DNA of 64,000 nt. Source: Cladopsammia gracilis (lineage: Eukaryota > Cnidaria > Anthozoa > Scleractinia > Dendrophylliidae). The notes under the pieces were generated by a model. That model was given only the letters and a program-made list of their open reading frames with translations, was not told the origin of the DNA and made no database searches. Positions 1-9,134 of the stretch are shown in pieces. How positions within the stretch are numbered: the first letter of the stretch is position 1; each line of letters starts with the position of its first letter. The translations under genes were made by a program, and so were the position numbers. The stretch spans positions 129,501 through 193,500 of the forward strand of contig JAJGOT010000221.1 of NCBI GenBank assembly GCA_022457155.1. Reading direction: 5' to 3'.

Positions 1-171
1 TCTTGTTGTTGTTGTTTCGCTTTTCTCTTTTAAGAATACGGTTAGTAGATTAACATCTCTTCGCGTTTTCGCTCGAGTGTTTTGTTTTCCTGCTCTTGAA
101 TGTATTCTTCAATCGGTTTGTCCAAGGACATAAATCCGGAACTTTCAGTCATCTCTTGAGTTTTGAATAAA
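1..171. repeat. Outer part of left arm of a >=557-bp inverted repeat
   Basis: Reverse complement of 7177-7347. Position 1 pairs with 7347, so the arm probably continues to the left of the window. Together with 5553-5938 it forms one arm of about 557 bp, split by the DIRS-like insertion at 172-5552. It contains the antisense copy of the start of the Crypton-like gene seen at 7197. Confidence 0.9.
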
Positions 172-284
172 TTACGTTCTAATTCGCTGCGCTCAAACGA
201 ACGTAAATCATTTTACCCTTCAATTCCCGTAATATCAATCACCAGACACAAAGTATGGTAGGATACGCAAGCGAATCCAGCACA
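172..284. repeat. DIRS-like terminal repeat A, copy 1 (113 bp)
   Basis: Nearly identical to 4651-4763 in the same orientation. It forms the left end of the element; on the coding (minus) strand this is the downstream terminus. Confidence 0.9.
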
Positions 285-1347
285 GTTTTATTACATCATA
301 TACATGAAGTTACAGAAGGGAATGCATCTAAATAGGCTAATTACTATATCTTACAATTCTTCGTATACCTTAACTAATCTAACGGAAAAAAGTAAATATA
401 TGTGTCCCGCAATATTACAATGCCGAATACTTAGTTACTTGTAACCTACTCTTAAGGCTTCCTTCGACATCCATGTCCCCAGCGGAATCGTACTTCCATC
501 TCGGCCATGTATTATGAGTAGCCTTTCTGGGATCGAATTGCTACATCTCAACTCCACACATCATACGCTCCAATAGATCGATTTTGCTGCATTTCGGCCG
601 GACGCCAACGGCATTTACGAACATATTTACAATAATATGAGTACAACAATACAATTTAACGGTACGTGTAGTCAAAATCCATAAAATGAATATAATACAA
701 TGCTAATGGCGAACCAGAGCTGAGCAACCACTCACATACAAAGAAACTGCGGTTAAACGGAGGCCAGAAAAAACCTGTCACCCAAAAAACCCCTTTTTGG
801 GGAAAATTATGCGGCAGGAAATCTGGGTAGGATCCATGGCTCAAACTCTGTAGCCCATCCTACGAGGCCCTATATAAGTATTACACAATAAGTACAAAAT
901 GCGCCTAAGTTCTTACACAGTAAGAAAAATAAATAAATACTGAAGCTGAATGTTGCAGGCCTAGAATGACTAACCACGTACGATACTTCGCTTATAACGA
1001 AGTTATGCTACCCACAATGCACTACAACAATAATGCCCGGCCCCTGCTGTTCCCGTGCCGTAGAAATATCAAATTCTGTCTAACTCGTTGACTACGTTGC
1101 TCAAACGCCAGAAATTACATAATACACACCGCGGATGTAACAGCACCAGATCGTTGGCTATGAAGGCCATAATCGTTGCGGGTTATAACCTAGGTGACCT
1201 AAGGCATCTCTGAGAACTTCCCTACATCTAGTGTAACAAAACTTACCACTTCTAGGGTATAACTAGAGTTACTACGGTGAAACACGAGAGGTCTAAATAA
1301 CGGGAGAGTACTACTATCGCCAATACCGGCTACATTCAAATACCTTC

Positions 1348-1713
1348 TTAAACACTCACAGGGCAGCATTTAGAACCAGATGCACTAACAAAGACGTAGT
1401 TTCCTTCCCCTATATATATCCGTCTTATTTTACACCAGCTCATAAATGTTTTAATAACACGCACATAAGATGTGGCTGTACTATCTGCTCTGGACTTCAA
1501 CATCGCCTCCAACACCTGATTAACACTCACTGAAGCAAAATTGCGAAAACACTTCCATCCTTTGCTTGAAGAAAACGTCTGAAAAAGCAAGAGCATAACA
1601 TACGAACGAAAACGAACAAACGAACTAGAAACAACACCCGAACACCCCGACCCGTAATCATGAGCGCACAAAACTGCCAACAAGTTAAGTGCCGCCTCCT
1701 CCGAACAAGTCAC
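1348..1713 (-). pseudogene. Tyrosine recombinase fragment of the DIRS-like element
   Basis: The open frame contains a stretch like the N-terminal SAM-like core-binding domain of DIRS/Ngaro recombinases: about residues 69-96 read LEAMLKSRADSTATSYVR followed by IKTFMSWCK. In the family this domain precedes the catalytic R-H-R-Y domain. I could not identify that catalytic part in the remaining sequence towards 284, so the gene is broken. It lies downstream of the RT/RNase H remnants on the same strand, the usual DIRS order. Confidence 0.6.
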
Positions 1714-1772
1714 TGCTACATAAATCGATAAGGCATTGTTTCAAGCCAGTGCCACATAAAGTAATGAATCCC

Positions 1773-2245
1773 TATTCGGCCAGTGCCACACAAATCATTG
1801 GATCCCTATTCGGCCAGTGCCACACAAATCAATGGATCCCCATTCGGCCAGTGCCACACAAATCAATGGATCATAGTCTAGGTCCCTGCCGCATATATTG
1901 AGAAATCATTATCTAGGCCCGTGCCCGTGCAATATATAAATTTCACTAATAAATTACGCAGTAAACTCCAATCCATATTCGGCCAGTGTCACACAAATTA
2001 ATAGATCGTAGTCTGGGCCCGTACCGCATATATTGAGAAATCATTATCTAGGCCCGTGCCCCGTGCCATATATAAATTTCGCTCATAATAAATTACGCGG
2101 TAAACTCCAATCCGTATTCGACCAGTGCCGCACAAATCAATAGATCGTAGTCTGGGCCCCGTGCCGCATGTATTGAGAAATCATTATCTAGGCCCGTGCC
2201 CGTACAACATATAAATTCTACTAATAAATTACGCAGTAAATTCCA
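1773..2245. repeat. Compound tandem repeat (34-bp and ~137-bp units)
   Basis: Three 34-bp units starting TATTCGGCCAGTGCCACACA (near 1773, 1807 and 1841) are followed by about three units of 135-139 bp beginning near 1841, 1976 and 2115. Each long unit starts with the same short module and then carries a TATTGAGAAATCATTATCTA block. It lies between the RNase H and recombinase remnants of the DIRS-like element. Confidence 0.9.
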
Positions 2246-3100
2246 TTCTTAGGGCGACAATATCTCCTGTGAATTGATCTGACCCTAAAAGCGAATGAGA
2301 GTTTCTCCCGCGCGTTAAAACCTCCTTCCCGATATGAATACCGTGGGCCACGAGATAACTATTATATTTATATGCATAATTAATGAGCAGTAATGAGCCG
2401 AAGACCAACGAGTACAACAAGTGTGCCAACAGCATACTGACATTCCATATAATGTAATACCCGCGGAATAATACCAACAGGGGGAAACACCCGACAATTC
2501 TCACCGCGGAGATGCTAAACGAAAAGATCGACATCCGCAGTGTATGGGTTTCATCACCGTGAATAGAACTTAGGGAGTTTGTAATTGTAATAGTTGGTAA
2601 GACAATTGACACTATAGGGCCCCCACCGATGCTCAAGAGGTAGAAAAAACGCATGTAATTTGCCAATCATCTATATCAATTAGCCGACTAATATAACCCA
2701 ACTTGCTGATTAACAGTAGGAGGGAACCATAGGACCTCCAAATAGATATACAATCGAATGCAAATGTTAAAAATACTCCGGGCCATCTTGCGAAACTCCA
2801 ATTTCGTGCTACCCCCTTCAACGATTTTAGCAGCCGCTTGGCTATCAGTAAACCACTAACATGCGATCCTTGGAGCACTCAAGGCAAAAGATTGCAATGA
2901 AAATTCAATAACGGACAACTCCCTCCACGTGGCACTTGAAAACGCTCGTCCTGCGTCCACGTTTTGTGACACACAAATTCATTGTTTGGGTCAACACATG
3001 CACCACCCTCAGTAGCACTGGCATCTGAATATACAAAATAAATATTATCTTTACTTACAAAGCAATATCTGCTATTGATATTAACCAGCTTCTCCTTCAA
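2229..3100 (-). pseudogene. RNase H and downstream region of the DIRS-like pol
   Basis: At 2879-3100 the minus frame has YSDASATEGGACV followed by a CHKTWT stretch, the DIRS RNase H start (an Asp-Ala-Ser metal-binding strand). Further down, in another frame around 2750-2840, TDSQAAAKIVEGGS is the second RNase H strand. Near 2680 YISRLIDIDDWQIT matches the segment that follows RNase H in DIRS polyproteins. These pieces lie in different frames, so the gene is inactivated. The 2229-2666 frame continues with no recognisable motif. Confidence 0.65.
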
Positions 3101-3512
3101 AAATATAATTCCTCTTTGCAGTAAGCATCAAGGCAGAAATTTGGAATGCCACTTATCTCGACACAAAATAGACATGATGCAATGACTGGTCATTATCCTA
3201 CCAAAGTTGCCCACTGCTGATGCCGTAGAAATAATTTGATCGATGAAGGAAGCTTACTCTCTAGCGGAAAACTTTAAATCAGTGAGAATTACACGTTCTA
3301 TTATTGAAGAATTACTAATTATTAATTAATCAGTGAGAATTACACGGTCGTTATTGACTATGGTATCAATAATCTTTGTAATTCTTCTACCTACAATTTT
3401 AAAGTACCCAATACGGAATTCAAGGTTATGCCTAACCAGTCCAATATTTGAATGGGGTCCCATACCGGTTTCTCGTCATAAATTACAAAACCCGCATTAC
3501 ATAAATCCTGCT

Positions 3513-3917
3513 TTACAGCCAGGGCCTTAACGCGGCAACCTTCAGTATACTGGACTGTCGCCGACCGTTGTCCAAGAAAATGGCTATGTAGATCCCCTGT
3601 ATACTCCAGTGTTTCTCTAAAGGTTTAAAACCTTTGTAAATATACGAGGAGCTGTTGAACGCCCAAACGGAAGAACAGTAAAATATAATATATATCATTA
3701 TAGGACTCAGGATCTCGCCAGGAAAATCCCAGATAGGGTTGGTGTTCTTGTGAGATATCGATATGGCGATAGCCATTTTTTAAATCGAAAGAGAACATGC
3801 ACGAACCTTGGTAAAATAAGCGATAGCGACTTCCCAATCTTCATATTTGACCCTGTGTTTACTTAACGTCCTATTAACGTGGCATAAATTCAGAATTAGC
3901 CTCTTTCGCCCCGTGGC
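3513..3917 (-). pseudogene. Reverse transcriptase fragment of the DIRS-like element
   Basis: Three reading-frame pieces together cover the RT fingers and palm. Near 3850-3917 there is a GRKRLILNL...VNRTL stretch; 3625-3837 has FSFDLKNGYRHIDI, the first catalytic Asp motif; 3513-3776 has KPLEKHW followed by IAIFLDNG, where the family usually has YLDDG. At least two frameshifts separate the pieces and the second catalytic Asp is changed to Asn, so the enzyme is dead. Sequence style is typical of DIRS RT rather than Gypsy. Confidence 0.8.
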
Positions 3918-4289
3918 TATATAGATACTGACAAGGGATACACAACTAAAGGTTGCTGATCAACCTGCGAATTTGACCAGAATTAGCTAGCTCAATGACG
4001 GCTTGATTCACAAATTCAGCATGCAGTAGCGCGGAACTATGTTTTTTAGTTTTTCAGACAATGGGAATCTAGTAAACGGTAATTTATAGCCTTTGCCAAT
4101 GGCTGTCAAAATAAAACCGGAGCACCAATAGATCTCCAAAACCCTAGATTTTTCTTTAGACTACCCTTAACACCTCAAACCTGTCCGCTTCCGAATTCAT
4201 ATTTCTTCATCACATCCTCTACCTGTGCCAAGTCCTCTTCGCCGCTTTGATTGAAACGGAAGTGATTCGCTTTCAACCGGCTTGTTATA

Positions 4290-4440
4290 TTAGCGTCCAG
4301 GGTATGTATTGCAGCTAAGGGACCGGTAACCTCCTTGCCAAGACACGAGTTTGCAGTCCTTAGCCCAAAGCCCAAGTCTTCCGCATTTGTAGCAACGGAA
4401 GTTGCCGCCAGTAGCGTCTCTACGGCCTACAAAATAAAGC
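4290..4440 (-). pseudogene. Gag-like CCHC zinc knuckle of the DIRS-like element
   Basis: The minus frame contains CYKCGRLGLWAKDC, a CCHC-like knuckle with the His replaced by Trp/Leu. It is followed by residues that continue towards the RT. A G14 run (about 4453-4466) separates it from repeat B. The A/B repeat pair at 4467-4763 lies between this knuckle and the coiled-coil gag segment at 4790-5357. Confidence 0.6.
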
Positions 4441-4466
4441 GAAACATAAACCGGGGGGGGGGGGGG

Positions 4467-4650
4467 TGGGGTAAAGGGATGTGTAAACTGTGTGGAACCG
4501 CAAGCGTGAATGAAATTCATGAATAGGCCAAGGTCTATAAGTACTGGAAAGCTGACCAATAGGACGTGTGTAATACACAATAGAGGGTGCGGCAGGTGAT
4601 AAAGCTTAACAAGTAGCATAAATTACTTGGAATACCAGCGGAAAATACAT
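4467..4650. repeat. DIRS-like terminal repeat B, copy 1 (184 bp)
   Basis: Direct copy of 5369-5552 with a single visible mismatch (CAGGTG versus CAGATG). It ends exactly where repeat A copy 2 begins. Confidence 0.9.
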
Positions 4651-4763
4651 TTACGTTCTAATTCGCTGCGCTCAAACGAACGTAAATCATTTTACCCTTC
4701 AATTCCCGTAATATCAATCACCAGACACAAAGTATGGTAGGATACGCAAGCGAATCCAGCACA
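4651..4763. repeat. DIRS-like terminal repeat A, copy 2 (113 bp)
   Basis: Direct copy of 172-284, directly adjoining repeat B copy 1. This composite B-A unit is the hallmark of split direct repeats. Confidence 0.9.
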
Positions 4764-4789
4764 TATGAATTCACAAAGTAAAATGAAAG

Positions 4790-5357
4790 GCGCTTTTTCT
4801 TACCACGAGAAAGCTGATTGTCAGCGCGCGTAGAAAAACTTGCTTTCTTTCCGCGGTCGCTCGCACGTTGATCTCTCTGTCGCCTTTTACGACTCGCCGC
4901 TTCTCTGGCCTTCTTAAGCCGCTATTCATCTTCTGAGCCGGATGCCAGTTCGTTTGACTCGTATTCCGCTACCACTTGCCAACCGTCCTTACTTTTAACT
5001 GCGACCTTCATCAGCTTCTGCCGTTTGTAGATACGCTGCCTGGCTTCTTGGGAAAGAGTCTTTATACAAGCCAAATTAGGCTCCCCGCGTTCGCTCTCGA
5101 TTTGAATACTTTCAAGGATGGAGTCTAATTCAGTGTTCAGCTCGAACGCCCTTGTACTTCAACTGCACTATTTCTTTATCCATCCTACTCTTTTGAACGA
5201 CCTGCTTCTCTTTATCTTCCAATTTCTGCTCGAGATAGCCCTTGAACGTGGAAAATACTTGATCAACATTTCGCGAGTTGCCTCCGCGTTCGTCGCTCGT
5301 TTGGCCTGTTTCTGCCGGAACGGAAGATCCTTCAGATTGCCTCTGATCGCTAGGCAT
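4790..5357 (-). pseudogene. Coiled-coil gag-like ORF of the DIRS-like element
   Basis: From an ATG at 5357 the minus frame encodes an acidic/Ser-rich start, then FSTFKGYLEQKLEDKEKQ and a KEIVQLKYKG helix. This is the coiled-coil pattern seen in ORF1 (gag-like) proteins of DIRS/Ngaro elements. A stop follows at 5130, but the same type of charged sequence continues in other frames to about 4790, ending in a Lys/Arg-rich tail. The protein would bind element RNA in virus-like particles. It is interrupted by stop codons and by the internal B-A repeat before the zinc knuckle. Confidence 0.6.
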
Positions 5358-5368
5358 TAGTCCGAAGA

Positions 5369-5552
5369 TGGGGTAAAGGGATGTGTAAACTGTGTGGAAC
5401 CGCAAGCGTGAATGAAATTCATGAATAGGCCAAGGTCTATAAGTACTGGAAAGCTGACCAATAGGACGTGTGTAATACACAATAGAGGGTGCGGCAGATG
5501 ATAAAGCTTAACAAGTAGCATAAATTACTTGGAATACCAGCGGAAAATACAT
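5369..5552. repeat. DIRS-like terminal repeat B, copy 2 (184 bp)
   Basis: Right end of the element; abuts the interrupted inverted-repeat arm at 5553. Matches 4467-4650. Confidence 0.9.
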
Positions 5553-5938
5553 GAATTAAAAGTTCAAGCAAATATTTTTGTGAATGAAAACGCTAGCGCC
5601 AGCGACAGTACAAGCGCCTTTGAAAATATTGATATGTTTTGACAGGTGCTTTGTGATTGGACGAAACGCTTTTATCACGTGTGAGAAAGTCGTTTCGCCA
5701 TTCTGAGTGGCTGCGAAAATTCCCGAACGGGGTTTTCACGCGCGAAATTCTATCAGAAAATCTCAGTATGTATAAAATAATGGATTTTACCGTGCGTTCG
5801 TCAGTTTGCACAACAGGGTTACCAGCCCTAAATTGTGAGGACCAGGATTTTGCCAGTCATGCATATCTTTCTCGGACAACCAAACTTGGACAAACTGAAG
5901 TTTTCTATGTAGTGTGTTGGACGTCATCTGTCATTCAC
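5553..5938. repeat. Inner part of left inverted-repeat arm
   Basis: Reverse complement of 6790-7176. With 1-171 it reconstructs a continuous arm matching the right arm; position 5938 pairs with 6790. Confidence 0.92.
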
Positions 5939-6640
5939 GTGACCAAACCTGAAGTTGCTATTATCTCAACTAAACATTTTCTAGTACGCAACCGAGGCCC
6001 AGTTATAAAATGTAAACGAAGTAAAGTTCGGAGTGAATATCTGTCAAGTTAAAAGAAACGTTTATTCACATTTCATAACCTGAACGAATGTAAGCAATTA
6101 TTTAATTATGCTAGCCTCTTGTCATTTCATTTCAGTTCACTGAGGTCTAAGCGGTATACCACGTCATCGGTCACTTGTTCAATCCCGAAGTAACAACTAC
6201 AATACTGAAGAGCGCCTCGCAACCAGACTTTGTAAAATTTTGTCAAACAAACTGCGTACTACTTTCAGCTGGCTACTCTACCATTTCAGAGGCAAATAAA
6301 ATCTCCGTAACATCACCCAGTAGCAGTACCTCTATGTGAAAACAGTATATACAGTATAAACTACACGCATAGACAGGATACCGGTGTACAACAGGTTTCG
6401 TGACAATCAACTCACAGAGAGAAAACTTAGTGCGACCGAAGGGTATGCCACTTAAAAGTAATTTATATAAAGTTCAAAGTTTAATTGTCCAAATCGCCTT
6501 CCTTTTGGTGAAAGCATGCGCACACAAATGATACGAGTCCCACATACGGTAATGCATGCAATCAGAAGCTTGAACTAACAATTTCAACAGCAAACAAGTA
6601 GTAATAATTTCCTTAACGCGAATCAGAGAAGGGCTTTATT
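5939..6640. other. Spacer of the large inverted repeat, no gene seen
   Basis: AT-rich DNA between the two arms. No supported coding sequence and no motif I recognise. Confidence 0.6.
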
Positions 6641-6790
6641 ACATTGTGATCAATCCTTATAACATTTGAGGGCTTTATTGCATTTGTGGTCAATTATTAC
6701 ATTTGTGGCTTCAATATTGAAGCCACAAATGTAATAATTGACCACAAATGCAATAAAGCCCTCAAATGTAATAAGGATTGACCACAAATG
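6641..6790. repeat. 150-bp palindrome made of satellite units
   Basis: Near-perfect inverted repeat centred between 6715 and 6716 (TCAATATTGA). The arms consist of TTACATTTGAGGGCTTTAT / CATTTGTGGTCAA modules, the same modules that form the tandem array at 8423-8615. Confidence 0.9.
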
Positions 6791-7347
6791 TGAATGACAG
6801 ATGACGTCCAACACACTACATAGAAAACTTCAGTTTGTCCAAGTTTGGTTGTCCGAGAAAGACAATGAATGACTGGCGAAATCCTGGTCCTCACAACTTA
6901 GGGCTGGTAACCCTGTTGTGCAAACTGAAGAACGCACGGTAAAATCCATTATTTTATACATACTGAGATTTTCTGATAGAATTTCGCGCGTGAAAACCCC
7001 GTTCGGGAATTTTCGCAGCCACTCAGAATGGCGAAACGACTTTCTCACACGTGAGAAAAGCGTTTCGTCCAATCACAAAGCACCTGTCAAAACATATCAA
7101 TATTTTCAAAGGCGCTTGTACTGTCGCTGGCGCTAGCGTTTTCATTCACAAAAATATTTGCTTGAACTTTTAATTCTTTATTCAAAACTCAAGAGATGAC
7201 TGAAAGTTCCGGATTTATGTCCTTGGACAAACCGATTGAAGAATACATTCAAGAGCAGGAAAACAAAACACTCGAGCGAAAACGCGAAGAGATGTTAATC
7301 TACTAACCGTATTCTTAAAAGAGAAGAGCGAAACAACAACAACAAGA
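6790..7347. repeat. Right arm of the large inverted repeat (558 bp)
   Basis: Uninterrupted counterpart of 1-171 plus 5553-5938, with scattered mismatches. It contains the 5' region and first codons of the Crypton-like pseudogene at 7197, so the palindrome was probably made from a transposon 5' end. Confidence 0.92.
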
Positions 7348-7660
7348 AATGCAACCAGAAGAACTCAACAAGTACGTATGCGAATTTATTTTAAGTGTTA
7401 AAAGAAAAGACGGCGAAGACTACGAGCTTTCAAGCCTTCGAGGATTGATTTCGAGTTTCAACCGGCATTTGAAAGAAAGTAAATGCCCTGTGAGCATTAT
7501 TGAAGACAAAGCATTTGAAAAAGCAAGAAAATGTCTGGAAGCTCGAAGCAAACAACTGAAAAAAGAAGGCAAAGGAAACAAACCAAATACAGCGAAGCCG
7601 CTTTAAGCGATGAGGAGGTGAACATTCTTTATGATTTCCGATCGATTCTGTACAATTTTT
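7197..7660 (+). pseudogene. Crypton-like tyrosine recombinase, N-terminal part, frameshifted
   Basis: ATG at 7197 opens a frame with FMSLDKPIEEYIQEQENK, stopping at 7306. A second frame around 7276-7345 continues with TRRDVNLLTVFLKEKSE. A third from 7349 gives MQPEELNKYVCEFILSVKRK and ends GKGNKPNTAKPL, and a fourth gives ALSDEEVNILYDF. In Crypton/KIAA1958-like recombinases these segments form one N-terminal DNA-binding (core-binding) domain, so the gene is a pseudogene with about three frameshifts, one in an (AAC)n tract. The catalytic C-terminal half is missing; the copy is cut off by the MITE at 7670. Confidence 0.65.
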
Positions 7661-7669
7661 AATTATTAA

Positions 7670-8125
7670 AGTGCACCTAAGCCCCATTTTTTTTTCGCTT
7701 AATCAACTCTTTGTACGTTGAAAAATCGAATAGTGAAATATTTCTTGTTTTTAACGTCGTGTTAGTGAGTCATAGAGATTTGAATTTACAAAATGCTAAT
7801 TTGATGATGTCATTTTAGGATTCATTTATTATACAACTACTTGTTTTTACCTCCAAGGAATATTTTTTTACGAATCAATTAACTGCCCACAGTTATATAT
7901 TTAGTATTTCTCAAATTGAATTCCTTAAGCCGTATACTGCGTATTGTAAATTGATGTAGAAATAATGGCAAAATCCTAAAATGACGTCATCAAATTAGCA
8001 TTTTGTAACTACAAATCTCTATAACTTACTAACGCGACGTTAAAAACAAGAAATATTTCACTATTCGACTTTTCAACGTACATAGAGTTGATTAAGCGAA
8101 AAGAAAATTGGGGGCTAGGTGCACT
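7670..8125. mobile_element. TTAA-flanked fold-back MITE (456 bp)
   Basis: Terminal inverted repeats of about 150 bp start AGTGCACCTA on both ends. They are flanked by TTAA at 7666-7669 and 8126-8129, fitting a TTAA target-site duplication as in piggyBac or Kolobok families. No coding capacity. It sits directly after the Crypton-like remnant. Confidence 0.85.
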
Positions 8126-8272
8126 TTAAGCTTATTGTATTCTCACTACTTGATTGTTTGAGACTCTGCCGGTCAAAGTAATTTATTCCAGAGCTGTTTA
8201 TTTTCGAGACAAAAATAAATAAAACATACCTTGGCATAAAATCTCAGTATGTATAAAATAAACAAATTACAG

Positions 8273-8409
8273 CATGGGCAGTGCTTTGTACGGCATTTAC
8301 GCACTCGTTGGTTTGTATCAGAAATCTCACTCGTTCGCTGCGCTCACTCGTTCGATTTCTAATTCATCACCAACTCGTGCGTAAACGCCGTACGCGCGCA
8401 CTGCCCATG
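8273..8409. repeat. 137-bp imperfect hairpin
   Basis: Arms begin CATGGGCAGTGC and end GCACTGCCCATG, with further pairing of GTACGGC/GCCGTAC and TTACGCAC/GTGCGTAA. Probably a small fold-back element. Confidence 0.8.
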
Positions 8410-8422
8410 AAGTAATCTATAT

Positions 8423-8615
8423 TTATTACATTTGTGGTCAATTCGTATTACATTTGAGGGCTTTATTACATTTGTGGTCAGTCCTTATTACATTTGAGGG
8501 CTTTATACATTTGTGATCAATCCTTATTACATTTGAGGGCTTTATTACATTTGTGGTCAATCCTTATTACATTTGAGGGCTTTATTACATTTGTGGTCAA
8601 TTACTACATTTGTGG
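8423..8615. repeat. 40-bp tandem satellite (~4.5 copies)
   Basis: Unit of about 40 bp alternating TTACATTTGAGGGCTTTAT and TACATTTGTGGTCAATCC modules. It ends in the same TTTGTGGCTTCAA sequence that forms the centre of the palindrome at 6641-6790. Confidence 0.9.
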
Positions 8616-8621
8616 CTTCAA

Positions 8622-8712
8622 CACCCCCTCCCCGTTGAATGTTGTTAGCCAAAGTTTTGGACATGGCGCCAGTCACAAAACAACATTGATAAGAGGGGGA
8701 GGGGTAAGGAAA
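8622..8712. repeat. Short inverted repeat (~90 bp)
   Basis: CACCCCCTCCCCG...AATGTTGTT on the left pairs with AACAACATT...GGGGGAGGGG on the right. Likely a tiny fold-back MITE. Confidence 0.6.
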
Positions 8713-8735
8713 GGTAGCAATGGTGCACTTCTTCC

Positions 8736-8769
8736 AATGAATGAATGAATGAATGAATGAATGAATGAA
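8736..8769. repeat. (GAAT)n microsatellite
   Basis: About eight copies of the tetranucleotide GAAT. Confidence 0.95.
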
Positions 8770-8976
8770 AGTGTCTCAACTACTTTTCCAGCTAATTGTA
8801 GCCAAGGAGCCTATAGAGGCAAGCTTCTCTTTCTCGTTAGCTTGTTTGGGTGGCCTGAAGAGTGCGATTTGCTCGCCCGCTATCCAGAAATTGGTTGTTA
8901 ACAGTCTTAATTTCCAGGTACTACTTTTTAGAACTGTATTTCCCCCTAACTGAATGAATTGCATTGCGAATATACC

Positions 8977-9134
8977 ATATTCGTATTCTCGATATTGAAC
9001 TGGAAGGTAGCTTGCGACAATGGAGGCTCATGCCGGGGAATATCACTTAAAATATTTGCAGGTGAAAATTAAGATTGTCTCGCATAAGCCCCGACTGTAA
9101 GATAATTCCAGTTCAATATCTAGAATACGAATAT
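8977..9134. mobile_element. Small fold-back element (158 bp)
   Basis: Arms of about 28 bp: ATATTCGTATTCTCGATATT on the left against AATATCTAGAATACGAATAT on the right, both joined to TGAACTGGAA/TTCCAGTTCA. No coding sequence. Confidence 0.65.

Larger units (their letters stand above)
172..5552 (-). mobile_element. DIRS-like (PAT/Ngaro-type) tyrosine-recombinase retrotransposon, decayed
   Basis: The limits are defined exactly: the sister arm of the surrounding inverted repeat (6790-7347) holds the uninterrupted site, and 172-5552 is precisely the extra DNA. No target-site duplication is seen, as expected for tyrosine-recombinase retroelements. The element has split direct repeats: repeat A at 172-284 and 4651-4763, repeat B at 4467-4650 and 5369-5552, with B and A abutting at 4650/4651. 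On the minus strand it encodes, in order, a coiled-coil gag-like region, a CCHC knuckle, reverse transcriptase, RNase H and a tyrosine-recombinase fragment, all broken by stops and frameshifts. DIRS, PAT and Ngaro elements are known for this domain order. Confidence 0.85.

Noticed and set aside
983..1007. loxP-like inverted repeat (ACTTCG, 7-nt spacer, CGAAGT)
   Set aside because: Arms are only 6 bp and the spacer does not match; similarity to loxP is most likely chance, although it lies in a recombinase element.
2633..2878. 81-aa minus-strand frame as a separate gene
   Set aside because: It is a shifted reading of the DIRS RNase H region; the meaningful residues lie in the adjacent frame.
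6830..7136. 72-80-aa frames in the arms of the large inverted repeat
   Set aside because: Present in both arms on both strands and not protein-like; non-coding 5' region of the Crypton-like gene.
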